64,000 nucleotides of DNA from Paraburkholderia megapolitana. GTDB lineage: Bacteria; Pseudomonadota; Gammaproteobacteria; Burkholderiales; Burkholderiaceae. The translations under genes and the position numbers were made by a program. Shown here one piece after another: positions 1 to 8,467 of this stretch. The stretch lies in assembly GCF_007556815.1 (NCBI RefSeq), contig NZ_CP041743.1:1674001-1738000 (forward strand), given 5' to 3'. Within the stretch, counting starts at the first letter, position 1. The number at the start of each line of letters is the position of its first letter. The notes beneath the pieces were generated by a model that worked only from the letters and a program-made list of their open reading frames with translations, was not told the origin of the DNA and did no database searches.

Positions 1-2
1 TT

Positions 3-284
3 GCGCTGGTAGTGGCATCGCAGGGAACGGAGATACGGATAGCCAAGCTGCATGAATTTACGCCGGCACCGTACACGATACTTGGCTGGCGTGTGAAAGA
101 CATCGAGCAGGAAGTGCGCACACTAAGTGCTAAAGGTGTCGTCTTCAAGCGCTATCCGCCATTGGAGCAGAGCGACGCCGGCATCTGGACTTCGCCGTCG
201 GGAGCCCGGATTGCGTGGTTTGCCGACCCGGACGGCAACGTGCTCTCGATCTCCCAGCATGTGGATGGCGTAGCGTCGGCGTAA
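3..284 (+). CDS. VOC (glyoxalase/bleomycin-resistance fold) protein, 5' end cut by window
   Basis: The reading frame is open to the first base, so this is the C-terminal part of a longer gene. An in-frame GTG at 12 exists but is not a convincing start. The end of the fragment has the typical last strands of a vicinal-oxygen-chelate domain: a tract reading TSPSGARIAWFADPDGN followed by VLSISQH, where family members place the second metal-ligand Glu or an equivalent. VOC proteins act as lyases, dioxygenases or antibiotic-binding proteins, and this fragment does not say which. Substrate unknown. Confidence 0.7.
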   Translation, partial: ALVVASQGTEIRIAKLHEFTPAPYTILGWRVKDIEQEVRTLSAKGVVFKRYPPLEQSDAGIWTSPSGARIAWFADPDGNVLSISQHVDGVASA

Positions 285-408
285 CAACCTTCATCGCCCC
301 CGCGCTCTACGTTTTGGCATACATCTGCGCCAGATCAGGCTGCACTCTATTGTGGCGAACACCTTAGTCGCGCTAATCTTGCGGCGCCTCGTCACTCAAA
401 GAGTCCAC

Positions 409-2595
409 ATGAAGCCAACAAAAAGTCTACTCGCCGCGACGCTCGCGCTGACGTTCGTCGCCACGCCGGGCCTGTCCTGGTCGGCGGAGAGTCAACCGGT
501 GGCGCCCGTGCGCCCGGTGACCACCACGTACTTCGGCACACCGGTCGTCGATCGCTATCGCTACATGGAGAACCTCAGCGATCCGGAGGTGCAGAGCTGG
601 ATGAAGGCGCAGGCCGCCTATACCCGCAAGGTAATCGACAGCATTCCCGACCGCGCCTCTTTGGCGACGCACATTCAGGAGTTGATGGCCGGCGACCTGA
701 AACGCTATGACTTCACCCGCCGCGGCGATCGGCTCTTCTACCATATGCTGGAGCCCGGTACCAATCTGCCCAAGCTCGCGTATCGCGATGGTGTGAAAGG
801 CGAAGAACATGTGCTCGTAGACCCGGCGAAGCTCTCTACCGACAGCGCGCATCACTTCGCGCTCGACTGGTACTCGCCGTCGTGGGACGGGCGCTATGTC
901 GCCTATGGCGTCTCCGAAGGCGGTTCGGAAAAGAGCGTGCTGCACGTCATCGACTTGCAGACCGGTAGCCAGCTCCAGGAGACCATCGACCGCACGAGCG
1001 ACTGTTTCGTTTCCTGGCGCAACGACAATAAATCGTTCTTCTACCTGCGCTACCCGAAAGCCGGACCGGATACGCCACCCTCGCTGAGCGAGTACAACGC
1101 GGTGACTTTCCTGCACGTGCTGGGTCAGCATACCGACGGCGAAGGCGACGAAGCGGTGTTCGGACGCGGCGTGTCCGCTTCGGTCGATGTGCCCGAAGGG
1201 CAGGCCACCTATGTCCTGCTGGCACCCGATTCGCCGTATGCGGTAGCCGTCGCGAATCACAACGTGGACAACAATCCGAACACCTTCTACGTTGCGCGAC
1301 TCGATCAGATTCACGGCGCACAGACGCCGTGGAAGAAAATCGCCACACCCGAGGACGGCGTAACCGACGTGCGTCTGCGCGGCGATCGTCTGTATGTCCT
1401 GTCGGACAAAGGCGCACCGCGCTTCCAGATTCTCTCGACGCCGCTGGCCCATCCCGACATCGCGCATGCGAACGTGGTCGTGCCTGAAAGCGAGAACGTG
1501 CTCGATGCCTTCGAAGTTGCCAGCGACGGGATGTATCTCGGCGAGCGCGCCGGCGCGACCTTCGAGTTGCGGCACGTGTCGTACGACGGCAAGGACAACC
1601 AGCCCATCGGCCTGCCGTTTGCCGGCACGGTGGGCGATCTCGTCAGCGATCCGCGTTCGCCCGGCCTGCTGTTCAGCCTGCAGGGCTGGGTTAAGGCTCC
1701 GCGCGAACTGAGCTATACGCCTGGTGCCAGCGCGGCAACCGATACCGGCCTGGTGCCACCCTCGAAGACCGAATCCGACGATATCGAAGCGCACGACGAG
1801 TTTGCCACCAGCTACGACGGTACCCGCATCCCCGTATCGATCATCGCGAAGAAAGGTGTGACGCGCGACGGAACGAATCCGACGATCGTCTATGGCTACG
1901 GCAGTTACGGCATATCGATGGACCCGTCGTATCGCCCGGCGTGGCAGGGCTGGATCGACCGTGGCGGCATCATCGCGGTGGCGCACATGCGCGGCGGCGG
2001 CGAATACGGCGACGCGTGGCATCGCGCGGGGCAGAAGCTCACGAAGATCAACACGATGATGGATTTCATCGCGACTGCGCAGCACATGATCGACGAGCGC
2101 TACACGCAGTCGAAATACCTCGCTGCAAACTCGGCAAGCGCGGGCGGTATCGTCATGGGCGGTGCCATGGAGATCAACCCAGGTCTGTTCCGCGTCATTC
2201 TCGACGACGTTGGCCTGTCCGATGCCTTGCGCTTCGAGACCGAACCGAACGGGCCGCCCAATGTGCCCGAGATGGGTTCGAGTTCGAACGAGGCGGGTTT
2301 TCACGGCCTCTATGCGATGAGTGCCTATGCGCATATTCATGACGGCACGCCTTATCCTGCTGTCATGTTCACGACCGGCGCGAACGATCCGCGCGTCGCG
2401 CCGTGGCATATGCTGAAGATGGCTGCACGAACCCAGGCTGCGACGAGCAGCGGTCGGCCCGTGCTGTTGCGCATCGACTACGATGCGGGCCACGGTATTG
2501 GCTCGAGCGTGTCGCAGCGTGCCAACCAGCTCGCCGACGAATGGTCGTTCGCGCTGTGGCAGATGGGTGAGGCGGGATTTCAACCGAAGCAATAG
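409..2595 (+). CDS. Secreted prolyl oligopeptidase family protein (peptidase S9A)
   Basis: A 728-residue protein, close to the usual length of S9A prolyl oligopeptidases. The ATG at 409 begins a clean Sec signal peptide (MKPTKSLLAATLALTFV, cleavage near SWSA), so I prefer it to the in-frame GTG at 352. The N-terminal half is the beta-propeller gate and the C-terminal third an alpha/beta hydrolase. Catalytic residues by motif are Ser577 (NSASAGG, versus the usual GGSNGG), Asp660 (ANDPRV) and His695 (AGHGIG). It should cleave proline-containing peptides in the periplasm. The Ser motif is atypical, as in a subgroup of the family, so the exact specificity is open. It stands alone as a transcription unit. 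Confidence 0.9.
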   Translation: MKPTKSLLAATLALTFVATPGLSWSAESQPVAPVRPVTTTYFGTPVVDRYRYMENLSDPEVQSWMKAQAAYTRKVIDSIPDRASLATHIQELMAGDLKRYDFTRRGDRLFYHMLEPGTNLPKLAYRDGVKGEEHVLVDPAKLSTDSAHHFALDWYSPSWDGRYVAYGVSEGGSEKSVLHVIDLQTGSQLQETIDRTSDCFVSWRNDNKSFFYLRYPKAGPDTPPSLSEYNAVTFLHVLGQHTDGEGDEAVFGRGVSASVDVPEGQATYVLLAPDSPYAVAVANHNVDNNPNTFYVARLDQIHGAQTPWKKIATPEDGVTDVRLRGDRLYVLSDKGAPRFQILSTPLAHPDIAHANVVVPESENVLDAFEVASDGMYLGERAGATFELRHVSYDGKDNQPIGLPFAGTVGDLVSDPRSPGLLFSLQGWVKAPRELSYTPGASAATDTGLVPPSKTESDDIEAHDEFATSYDGTRIPVSIIAKKGVTRDGTNPTIVYGYGSYGISMDPSYRPAWQGWIDRGGIIAVAHMRGGGEYGDAWHRAGQKLTKINTMMDFIATAQHMIDERYTQSKYLAANSASAGGIVMGGAMEINPGLFRVILDDVGLSDALRFETEPNGPPNVPEMGSSSNEAGFHGLYAMSAYAHIHDGTPYPAVMFTTGANDPRVAPWHMLKMAARTQAATSSGRPVLLRIDYDAGHGIGSSVSQRANQLADEWSFALWQMGEAGFQPKQ

Positions 2596-2601
2596 TGCAG
2601 T

Positions 2602-2630
2602 GACGGACGGGCCACGTAACGTGGTCCGTC
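2602..2630 (+). terminator. Hairpin after the prolyl oligopeptidase gene
   Basis: Arms GACGGA (2602-2607) and TCCGTC (2625-2630) enclose an inner stem CCACGT/ACGTGG, giving an imperfect hairpin just after the stop codon. There is no strong T-run, so it is a weak terminator candidate or an mRNA 3' stem. Confidence 0.3.
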
Positions 2631-2667
2631 TATTCGTGCAGTCTTTATCGACAACCTGGAAACCAGC

Positions 2668-3309
2668 ATGCTGACCGTTCATCACCTCGGCAAATCGCAG
2701 TCCGAGCGCATCGTGTGGTTGTGCGAAGAACTCGCGATTCCCTACGAATTGAAGATCTACAATCGCGACCCCGTTACCCGGCTTGGGCCGCCCGAGTACA
2801 AGGCGTTGCATCCGCTCGGCACCGCACCGATCATTTCGGACGGCGACATCGTGCTGGCCGAATCCACCGCGATCATGGAGTACATCATCGCGAAGCACGG
2901 CAGCGGCGGCCTCGTGCCGGCTGCCACCGACGCCACGTTCCCCGACTATCTGTTCTGGTTTCACTTCGCAAACGGTTCGCTTCAACCCAATCTTGGGCGC
3001 AGCATGCTTCTGGGCCGTGTCGAGCTGCCTGCCGACAATCCGACCTTGAAGTGGTCGAGCGCGCGGCTCGACCTCGTATTGAATCTTGTCGAAACCCGCT
3101 TGGGCGAAACCGACTATCTGGCAGGAAATGCATTCACCGCAGCGGATATCGTGACGGTATTCTCGTTCACGACGATGCGGATTTTTATGCCTTTCGATCT
3201 CTCGCCTTACCCGAATATCCTCGCGTATCTTCAGCGCATCGGTGCCCGCGATGCGTATCGACGGGCGATGAAAAAAGGCGATCCAGACATGACGCCGATG
3301 CTGACCTAG
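2668..3309 (+). CDS. Glutathione S-transferase family protein
   Basis: 213 residues, normal for a cytosolic GST. Residues 1-80 form the thioredoxin-like glutathione domain with the cis-Pro at 54 (GTAPII) and the Glu-Ser pair at 65-66 (AESTAIMEYI) that binds the gamma-glutamyl group. The rest is the helical domain with the N-capping segment LAGNAFTAADI. It probably conjugates glutathione to electrophiles or reduces peroxides. The substrate cannot be read from sequence. It has its own gap after the peptidase gene and is followed by a hairpin, so it is likely monocistronic. Confidence 0.9.
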   Translation: MLTVHHLGKSQSERIVWLCEELAIPYELKIYNRDPVTRLGPPEYKALHPLGTAPIISDGDIVLAESTAIMEYIIAKHGSGGLVPAATDATFPDYLFWFHFANGSLQPNLGRSMLLGRVELPADNPTLKWSSARLDLVLNLVETRLGETDYLAGNAFTAADIVTVFSFTTMRIFMPFDLSPYPNILAYLQRIGARDAYRRAMKKGDPDMTPMLT

Positions 3310-3380
3310 GCATTGCGTATCTACTCGGTGTCAAGTTCGCACGATAAGCCATAAAAAACACGTAAACGCTCGTCATTGCA

Positions 3381-3402
3381 GGGCGACCGCGCCTGGTCGC
3401 CC
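3381..3402 (+). terminator. Hairpin downstream of the GST gene
   Basis: Perfect 8-bp stem GGGCGACC / GGTCGCCC with a 6-base loop. The T-rich tract comes only 20 bases later (around 3420-3428), so this is a likely but not canonical intrinsic terminator. Confidence 0.4.
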
Positions 3403-3488
3403 ACTCAATTCTTTACGGGATTTTTTCTTGCGCGCCGCAACAGGCCAAACCTACACTTCGTGCAACGTGATGCGAAAACGAGGTTGTC

Positions 3489-4124
3489 ATGTTGCAGCAA
3501 CGTGTAGCGATGAAGCACCCTGTACCGATCACCTATGTCCATCGCGGCATGGGCAATATCGAGCTGCGGCGCTTCGACCCGACGCGAGATTCGTTCGACG
3601 AGCTGACTGCGATGCTGCATCGTGCGTTCGCGCGACTCGGTGCGATGGGACTCAACTGCACGTGTGTCGATCAACCGGTTTCTGTCACACAGGCGCGTGC
3701 GCTGAGCGGCGACTGTCATGTCGCCGTATGTGATGGACGTATCGTCGGCACGATGACGCTCTACGCGCCCGATCGCGATTCGCCTTGCGAGTTTTATCGT
3801 CAGAACGATGTAGCCAGCGTGCGGCAGATCGGCGTCGAACCTGAGTGGCAATCGCGTGGTATCGGCGCGTTCATGCTGGCCTTTGCAGAACATTGGGCCG
3901 CGACACGCGGCTACGCGGAACTGGCGCTCGATACACCGCAGCCCGCCGCGCATCTGATCGCGTTCTATCGCCGGCAAGGTTTCCGGATCGGCGACTTCAT
4001 GAGATTCGATGGCAAGCGCTACGACAGCGCGATCCTGCACAAGCCGCCGGTGGCTGCCCGCACGCTTGCTGCGTGGTCGCACCGTCTCGAACTTCCGCAT
4101 CACGTGCTCGCTCGCGTCGCGTGA
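3489..4124 (+). CDS. GNAT-family N-acetyltransferase
   Basis: 211 residues. The acetyl-CoA pyrophosphate-binding motif is QSRGIG at 121-126, preceded by the usual beta-strand VRQIGVEPEW and followed by a helix, the core of the GNAT fold. A GAGG box 5 bases upstream supports ATG 3489; Met8 is an alternative start. The acceptor may be an amino acid, peptide, antibiotic or small amine and cannot be deduced. A short gap separates it from the next small membrane-protein gene, which could be co-transcribed. Confidence 0.85.
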   Translation: MLQQRVAMKHPVPITYVHRGMGNIELRRFDPTRDSFDELTAMLHRAFARLGAMGLNCTCVDQPVSVTQARALSGDCHVAVCDGRIVGTMTLYAPDRDSPCEFYRQNDVASVRQIGVEPEWQSRGIGAFMLAFAEHWAATRGYAELALDTPQPAAHLIAFYRRQGFRIGDFMRFDGKRYDSAILHKPPVAARTLAAWSHRLELPHHVLARVA

Positions 4125-4179
4125 TCCGGTGCATCGCTAAAGAACCATTTCCCACGCTTCAGAAGGACCTGCTACACCG

Positions 4180-4524
4180 ATGGCCCACTCCAGAACCGCC
4201 TCGATCTTTAGAGGATTTGCCAAGGTCATGGTAGTCGCCTTCGTGGCCAACCAGATCCTGACCACTGCGTTTACGTATGTTGCGCAACAGGTGGACACCA
4301 ACCTCACGCATCAGACAATCATGGTGTTTAGCTGCGTCACCTGTGGTCTCGTGACGATGTGGCTCCAGGCCGATGCGCGCCGCGCGTTTGCTTTCGCGCG
4401 TGAGAAAGGCTTTATCAAAACGCCAGGCGACACCGGCAATGCGCTGGAAATTGCAGTGGATTGTCCGAAGCGCTGGCTCGTCATCCTGCATATCGAACTG
4501 AACCCTGCGGCGGTTGGCGCTTAA
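4180..4524 (+). CDS. Hypothetical protein with N-terminal membrane helices
   Basis: 114 residues, no family recognised. Two hydrophobic stretches (about 14-34, VMVVAFVANQILTTAF, and about 46-64, TIMVFSCVTCGLVTMW) suggest two membrane helices, followed by a soluble tail. An AAGGA box lies about 13 bases upstream, rather far. It sits between the acetyltransferase and the universal stress protein on the same strand. Coding is supported by the high-GC codon pattern and the lack of a better frame; function unknown. Confidence 0.6.
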   Translation: MAHSRTASIFRGFAKVMVVAFVANQILTTAFTYVAQQVDTNLTHQTIMVFSCVTCGLVTMWLQADARRAFAFAREKGFIKTPGDTGNALEIAVDCPKRWLVILHIELNPAAVGA

Positions 4525-4639
4525 AAGCACCGTTAACGAAATCTTTATACTTTTCCCCGCGCGTTTTTCAGCACCTTGACGCAACGCATGCTGCAATGAA
4601 AAGGTCATCCCCGCTTCTTCAAGCGAATCGGAGCGCTCG

Positions 4640-5056
4640 ATGTTAAAGATGCTGATCCCGGTGGTGGATCACGGTGGTGCGGTACAGGCTGCGCGTTATG
4701 CGGCGTTCATGTTCCTTGAGCACTGCGTGTCCGAAGTCAAATTGCTCGAGGTGCTGGAGCCGATCGATCAGGGACGCACGGCAGCGTTTCACTCGCGCAG
4801 CTCACTGCTTCGAAAAGAGAAACACGCCATGCTCGCTCCGCTGATCGAGGCACGTTCGATTCTCGAAGATGCAGGTGTTCCCTATAAATGGAAGCGGGTG
4901 TTCGGGCGCGGCACGAAGGCGATTGCCGCCTACGCGGCCACGACTCAATCGGACGTCGTGGTGATCGATGCCAGCCACTTCGGCTTTTTCCGCAGACTGA
5001 TCGTGCTCGCCAACCTGTGGAGACACACGACTACACCGGTGACGATGCTTCACTAG
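4640..5056 (+). CDS. Universal stress protein (UspA-type)
   Basis: 138 residues with the Usp alpha/beta fold: an N-terminal strand MLKMLIPVV, a central helix and the late segment TQSDVVVIDASHFG. The G-2X-G-9X-G(S/T) nucleotide loop of ATP-binding Usps is not visible (the tail reads FFRRLIVLANLWRHTTTPVTMLH), so it is closer to the non-ATP-binding UspA group. Such cytoplasmic proteins accumulate under starvation or stress. Its nearest downstream neighbour is on the other strand. Confidence 0.8.
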   Translation: MLKMLIPVVDHGGAVQAARYAAFMFLEHCVSEVKLLEVLEPIDQGRTAAFHSRSSLLRKEKHAMLAPLIEARSILEDAGVPYKWKRVFGRGTKAIAAYAATTQSDVVVIDASHFGFFRRLIVLANLWRHTTTPVTMLH

Positions 5057-5074
5057 CCACTATCCGTCGGCTGC

Positions 5075-5275
5075 TCAAGAGAAAAACACGAACGAGAGCG
5101 TAAGTGCCCCATAGATCGCGATTCCAACCACCGGTTGTCCCACAGCGATCGCCATCGCCGCCGCAACGGTTGCTGCCCCGGTAAGCGCAAACCGATAACG
5201 CCGGCGGCTCTGCCGGCCGGTCATACCGGCAACGCGTGGTGCCCCTGTACCGCGGCGAATATTCAGGCTGGACAT
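5075..5275 (-). CDS. Small hypothetical membrane protein
   Basis: 66 residues: a basic N-terminus (TGRQSRRRYR) followed by about 38 hydrophobic residues that could form one long or two short membrane helices. A GAGG box seven bases before ATG 5275 supports translation. No known family. A longer frame overlaps it on the same strand (5031-5378) but lacks the membrane pattern and I regard it as a shadow. It converges with the Usp gene. Confidence 0.5.
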   Translation of the reverse strand: MSSLNIRRGTGAPRVAGMTGRQSRRRYRFALTGAATVAAAMAIAVGQPVVGIAIYGALTLSFVFFS

Positions 5276-5524
5276 GGTGAAGCCTCGCTGATCGATCCAG
5301 CGATTCTGTCAGTACGCGTATATCCGGCGTGTAAAGAAGGCCACGGAAAGCGCAAAATAGCGGTATTCGCCGCGTCACGAGCCGTTCCGCTTCTCAACGA
5401 TCGCTCACCGATCCATCCAGCAAAGTAATACGGCTGACATCGCTTCAGCCGATAATCGCCGGTTGACGCCGCGTTGCACGGGCGTACTGCTTACCCTCTT
5501 ATTTCCGCCGCAAGGAGAATCGCG

Positions 5525-6448
5525 ATGAACGAGCAGGATCAGAGACCCGAAGCACTGCTGGCGGAGCGGCAACGTCGCTTCGAGGAAGACCTGGTCGACG
5601 CGTACGACGAGGAACTCGAAATGGAAGTCGACGACCGCCTGCTCGACGGCGCGGCGGGCATGACGCCCGAAGCCCGCGACGCGCGCAAGATGTACTTCCG
5701 CGAACTGTTCCGCCTGCAAGGTGAACTCGTGAAGCTGCAGGACTGGATCGTCAAGACCGGTCACCGGATGGTCGTGATCTTCGAAGGCCGCGACGCGGCG
5801 GGCAAGGGCGGTGCGATCAAGCGCATCACGCAGCGGCTCAATCCGCGCGTGTGCCGCGTCGTCGCCCTGCCGGCGCCGAGCAATCGCGAGCGCACGCAAT
5901 GGTATTTCCAGCGTTACGCGACGCATCTGCCGGCCGGCGGCGAAATGGTGCTGTTCGACCGTAGCTGGTACAACCGCGCGGGCGTCGAACGCGTGATGGG
6001 TTTTTGCAGCGACGACGAATACGAAGAATTTTTCCGCTCGGTGCCCGAGTTCGAAAAGATGCTGGTACGCAGCGGTGTGCAGATCCTGAAGTACTGGTTT
6101 TCGATCACCGACGAAGAGCAGGAAATCCGCTTCCAGGCGCGTATTCAAGACCCGTTGAAGCAATGGAAGCTGAGCCCGATGGATCTGGAAAGCCGGCGCC
6201 GTTGGGAAGCGTACACGCACGCGAAAGAAGTGATGTTGCAGCGTTCGCACATTCCCGAGGCGCCGTGGTGGGTCGTGCAGGCCGTCGACAAGAAGCGCGC
6301 ACGGCTCAACTGCATCCACCATCTGCTGAGCCAGGTGCCGTATCACGAGATCGATCATCCGAGCGTCTCGCTGCCCGAGCGTGTGCACCACGCCGAGTAC
6401 ATCCGCCAGCCGGTGCCGGCGGAGCTCATCGTGCCCGAGATCTACTGA
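5525..6448 (+). CDS. ppk2: Polyphosphate kinase 2 (PPK2 family)
   Basis: 307 residues, a single-domain PPK2. Walker A is GRDAAGKGG at 88-96, Walker B is DRSWYNR at 145-151, and the lid region contains the Arg-rich stretch PSNRERTQWYFQRY, all diagnostic of the family. It transfers phosphate between polyphosphate and nucleotides, typically making GTP or ATP from polyphosphate. The ATG at 5525 is preceded by AAGGAGA at good spacing, better than the upstream ATG at 5474. It lies back to back with the phosphate transporter gene, which fits phosphate storage, though they are on opposite strands. Confidence 0.95.
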   Translation: MNEQDQRPEALLAERQRRFEEDLVDAYDEELEMEVDDRLLDGAAGMTPEARDARKMYFRELFRLQGELVKLQDWIVKTGHRMVVIFEGRDAAGKGGAIKRITQRLNPRVCRVVALPAPSNRERTQWYFQRYATHLPAGGEMVLFDRSWYNRAGVERVMGFCSDDEYEEFFRSVPEFEKMLVRSGVQILKYWFSITDEEQEIRFQARIQDPLKQWKLSPMDLESRRRWEAYTHAKEVMLQRSHIPEAPWWVVQAVDKKRARLNCIHHLLSQVPYHEIDHPSVSLPERVHHAEYIRQPVPAELIVPEIY

Positions 6449-6467
6449 GTACGCGTCACGCGTATCA

Positions 6468-6491
6468 GTCCACCGGCGCCCGCCGGTGGAC
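6468..6491. repeat. Perfect inverted repeat between ppk2 and the PiT gene
   Basis: Arms GTCCACCGGCG / CGCCGGTGGAC with a 2-base centre. On the plus strand no T-run follows (A residues do), so it is not a canonical terminator for ppk2, but it may protect the 3' end. Confidence 0.5.
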
Positions 6492-6496
6492 CGCAC

Positions 6497-6526
6497 AAAA
6501 AAAAGCAGCGCGGAGAACCGCGCTGC
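6497..6526 (-). terminator. Rho-independent terminator of the PiT phosphate transporter gene
   Basis: Read on the minus strand: 9-bp GC stem (6518-6526 with 6505-6513), 4-base loop, then eight T residues (6497-6504). It lies about 85 bases past the PiT stop codon. Confidence 0.85.
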
Positions 6527-6609
6527 CCAATCGCTGAAGCACCTTTAATCTTTCATCCTTCATCTGCGGTAGCCGGAGCGTGTGCACCGGCTACCGCGCC
6601 ATGCGTCGT

Positions 6610-8193
6610 TCAGAACACCTGGCGGAACAACCAGTAGAGCATCGCCGACAGCGCAATCGATGCCGGCAACGTCAGCACCCACGCGAGCACGAGGCTACGC
6701 ACGGTGTTCCATTGCAGCCCCGAGCCGTTCGCCGCCATCGCGCCCGCTACCCCGGACGACAGCACGTGTGTCGTCGATACCGGCAGGCCGTACACGTCCG
6801 CGGCACCGATGGTCACCATCGCGACGAGTTCGGCCGATGCACCCTGGCCGTAGGTCAGATGCTGCTTGCCAATCTTCTCGCCGACCGTCACGACGATGCG
6901 CTTCCAGCCGACCATCGTGCCTAGACCCAGCGCGATCGCAACCGCGACCTTGACCCATGTCGGAATGAACTTGGTCGCGTGATCGGTTTGCTTCTTGAAG
7001 TTGTCGATGGCTTTCGCGTCGTTGGGCGCGAACACCGGCTGTTTCGCCTTGTCGATGAGGCGGATCGCTTCGGACGCGACGTACATATTGTTGCGCACGT
7101 TATCGACGATATCCTGCGGAACGTTCGCCATCGAACCCGACTCTCCGACCTGCTTGCCGATCTGCGCGGTCAGTTGCTGCAGCGCGGGCACCGTGGCCGG
7201 CGTCAGTTGACGTGTGCGCACGTAGTCTTCGACATCGCGTCGCGGGTTGGTCGAAGGCGGCGCGCCGTTCGTGTATCGGGAAAACGATGTCGAAGCCTGT
7301 TCAGCGACGGCGACGAAGGTCTGCGATTCGGCGGGGGTGACGGCCTTGTTCAGTGCATACGCGGTCGGTACGGTGCCGATCAGGATCAGCATGATGAGAC
7401 CCATGCCCTTCTGACCGTCGTTCGAACCATGCGCGAACGACACGCCCGTGCAGGTGAGGATCAGCAGCGCGCGAATCCAGAACGGCGGCGGCTCGTTGCC
7501 GGTCGGCTCGGCATACAGCGCTGGTACGCGCACGACCGCCTTGAGAATGAGCAGCAGCAACGCAGCGAGCAGGAAGCCGACGATCGGCGAGAACACCAGC
7601 GACTTGCCGACGCCAAGCGCCTGGTTCCAGTCGACGCCGCTCGTGCCCGATGCGCCGTGCAGCATCGAGTTCATCAGCCCGACGCCGATGATCGAGCCGA
7701 TCAACGTGTGCGAGCTCGACGACGGCAAACCGAAGTACCAGGTGCCGAGATTCCAGATGATCGCGGCGATCAGCAGCGCGAACACCATCGAGAAGCCGGC
7801 GCCGTTGCCGACCTGCAGGATCAGTTCGACGGGCAGCAACTGCAGGATGCCGAACGCGACCGCACCGGTCGAGGTCAGCACGCCGAGAAAATTCCACGCA
7901 CCGGACCAGACGACTGCGAGGTTCGGCGTCAATGAATGCGTATAGATGACCGTGGCGACAGCGTTCGCGGTGTCATGAAAGCCGTTGACGAACTCGAAGC
8001 CGAGCGCGATCACGAGTGCGAAGCCGAGCAGCAGGTACGGCAGCAGCGACGACTGGCGCACCGGCGCGAGGTCATCGAGCAGATGCGTCGCGCAGTAAGC
8101 GGCGCCGGCGGCGATGGCCAGCAGAAAGATAAAAAGGCCGATGTTGCGACGGCCGGCAGGGGCGTTCGACTGCGGATACGAAAGTTCCGGCAT
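6610..8193 (-). CDS. Inorganic phosphate transporter, PiT family
   Basis: 527 residues with about ten membrane helices. The family signature is seen twice in the inverted repeats: GFEFVNGFHDTANAVAT near the N-terminus, and the second repeat with GAADVYGLPVSTTHVLSSGVAG near the C-terminus. PiT proteins are low-affinity phosphate/proton symporters of the inner membrane that move metal-phosphate. A hydrophilic loop of about 130 residues lies mid-protein (after VPTAYALNKAV), longer than in E. coli PitA in my estimate and typical of a Burkholderia-type subgroup. Transcription ends at the hairpin at 6497-6526. The divergent LysR gene is its neighbour. Confidence 0.93.
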   Translation of the reverse strand: MPELSYPQSNAPAGRRNIGLFIFLLAIAAGAAYCATHLLDDLAPVRQSSLLPYLLLGFALVIALGFEFVNGFHDTANAVATVIYTHSLTPNLAVVWSGAWNFLGVLTSTGAVAFGILQLLPVELILQVGNGAGFSMVFALLIAAIIWNLGTWYFGLPSSSSHTLIGSIIGVGLMNSMLHGASGTSGVDWNQALGVGKSLVFSPIVGFLLAALLLLILKAVVRVPALYAEPTGNEPPPFWIRALLILTCTGVSFAHGSNDGQKGMGLIMLILIGTVPTAYALNKAVTPAESQTFVAVAEQASTSFSRYTNGAPPSTNPRRDVEDYVRTRQLTPATVPALQQLTAQIGKQVGESGSMANVPQDIVDNVRNNMYVASEAIRLIDKAKQPVFAPNDAKAIDNFKKQTDHATKFIPTWVKVAVAIALGLGTMVGWKRIVVTVGEKIGKQHLTYGQGASAELVAMVTIGAADVYGLPVSTTHVLSSGVAGAMAANGSGLQWNTVRSLVLAWVLTLPASIALSAMLYWLFRQVF

Positions 8194-8467
8194 GGCCTGT
8201 GTCTCGTGAGGGGTGAATGGGGGCGTGGAGACCTACGATCCTGGTGGGGGCGTGTGTCGTGAAGATGACAAATCGGTGTCGGGTATGCCCCTTATATGGG
8301 CGTAAGGTTGCTGACGCTTGGCGGGCGCGGTTGCCCGCACACCTCCGGATTTGCCCCAGGGCGAGCCGCGCAAGCCGAAGTCCGGCGCGCGTAAAATGGG
8401 GCCGGCCGACGCTCCCGGGAACCCGCAACCCCGCAATCCCCCTTGCTGCCTGCTTGCAGAGACGCCC

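Noticed and set aside
427..2985. 852-codon open frame on the minus strand over the prolyl oligopeptidase
   Set aside because: Antisense shadow common in GC-rich genes; no motifs, Arg/Ala/Gly-rich composition, opposite to a clear protein.
6468..6491. Intrinsic terminator of ppk2
   Set aside because: The bases after the hairpin are A-rich on the plus strand, so no U-run would be made; the terminator belongs to the minus strand hairpin at 6505-6526.
5405..6496. 363-codon minus-strand frame across ppk2
   Set aside because: Antisense of a convincing kinase gene, no family motifs.
6979..7935. 318-codon plus-strand frame over the PiT gene
   Set aside because: Antisense shadow with Arg/Asp/Gln-rich composition.
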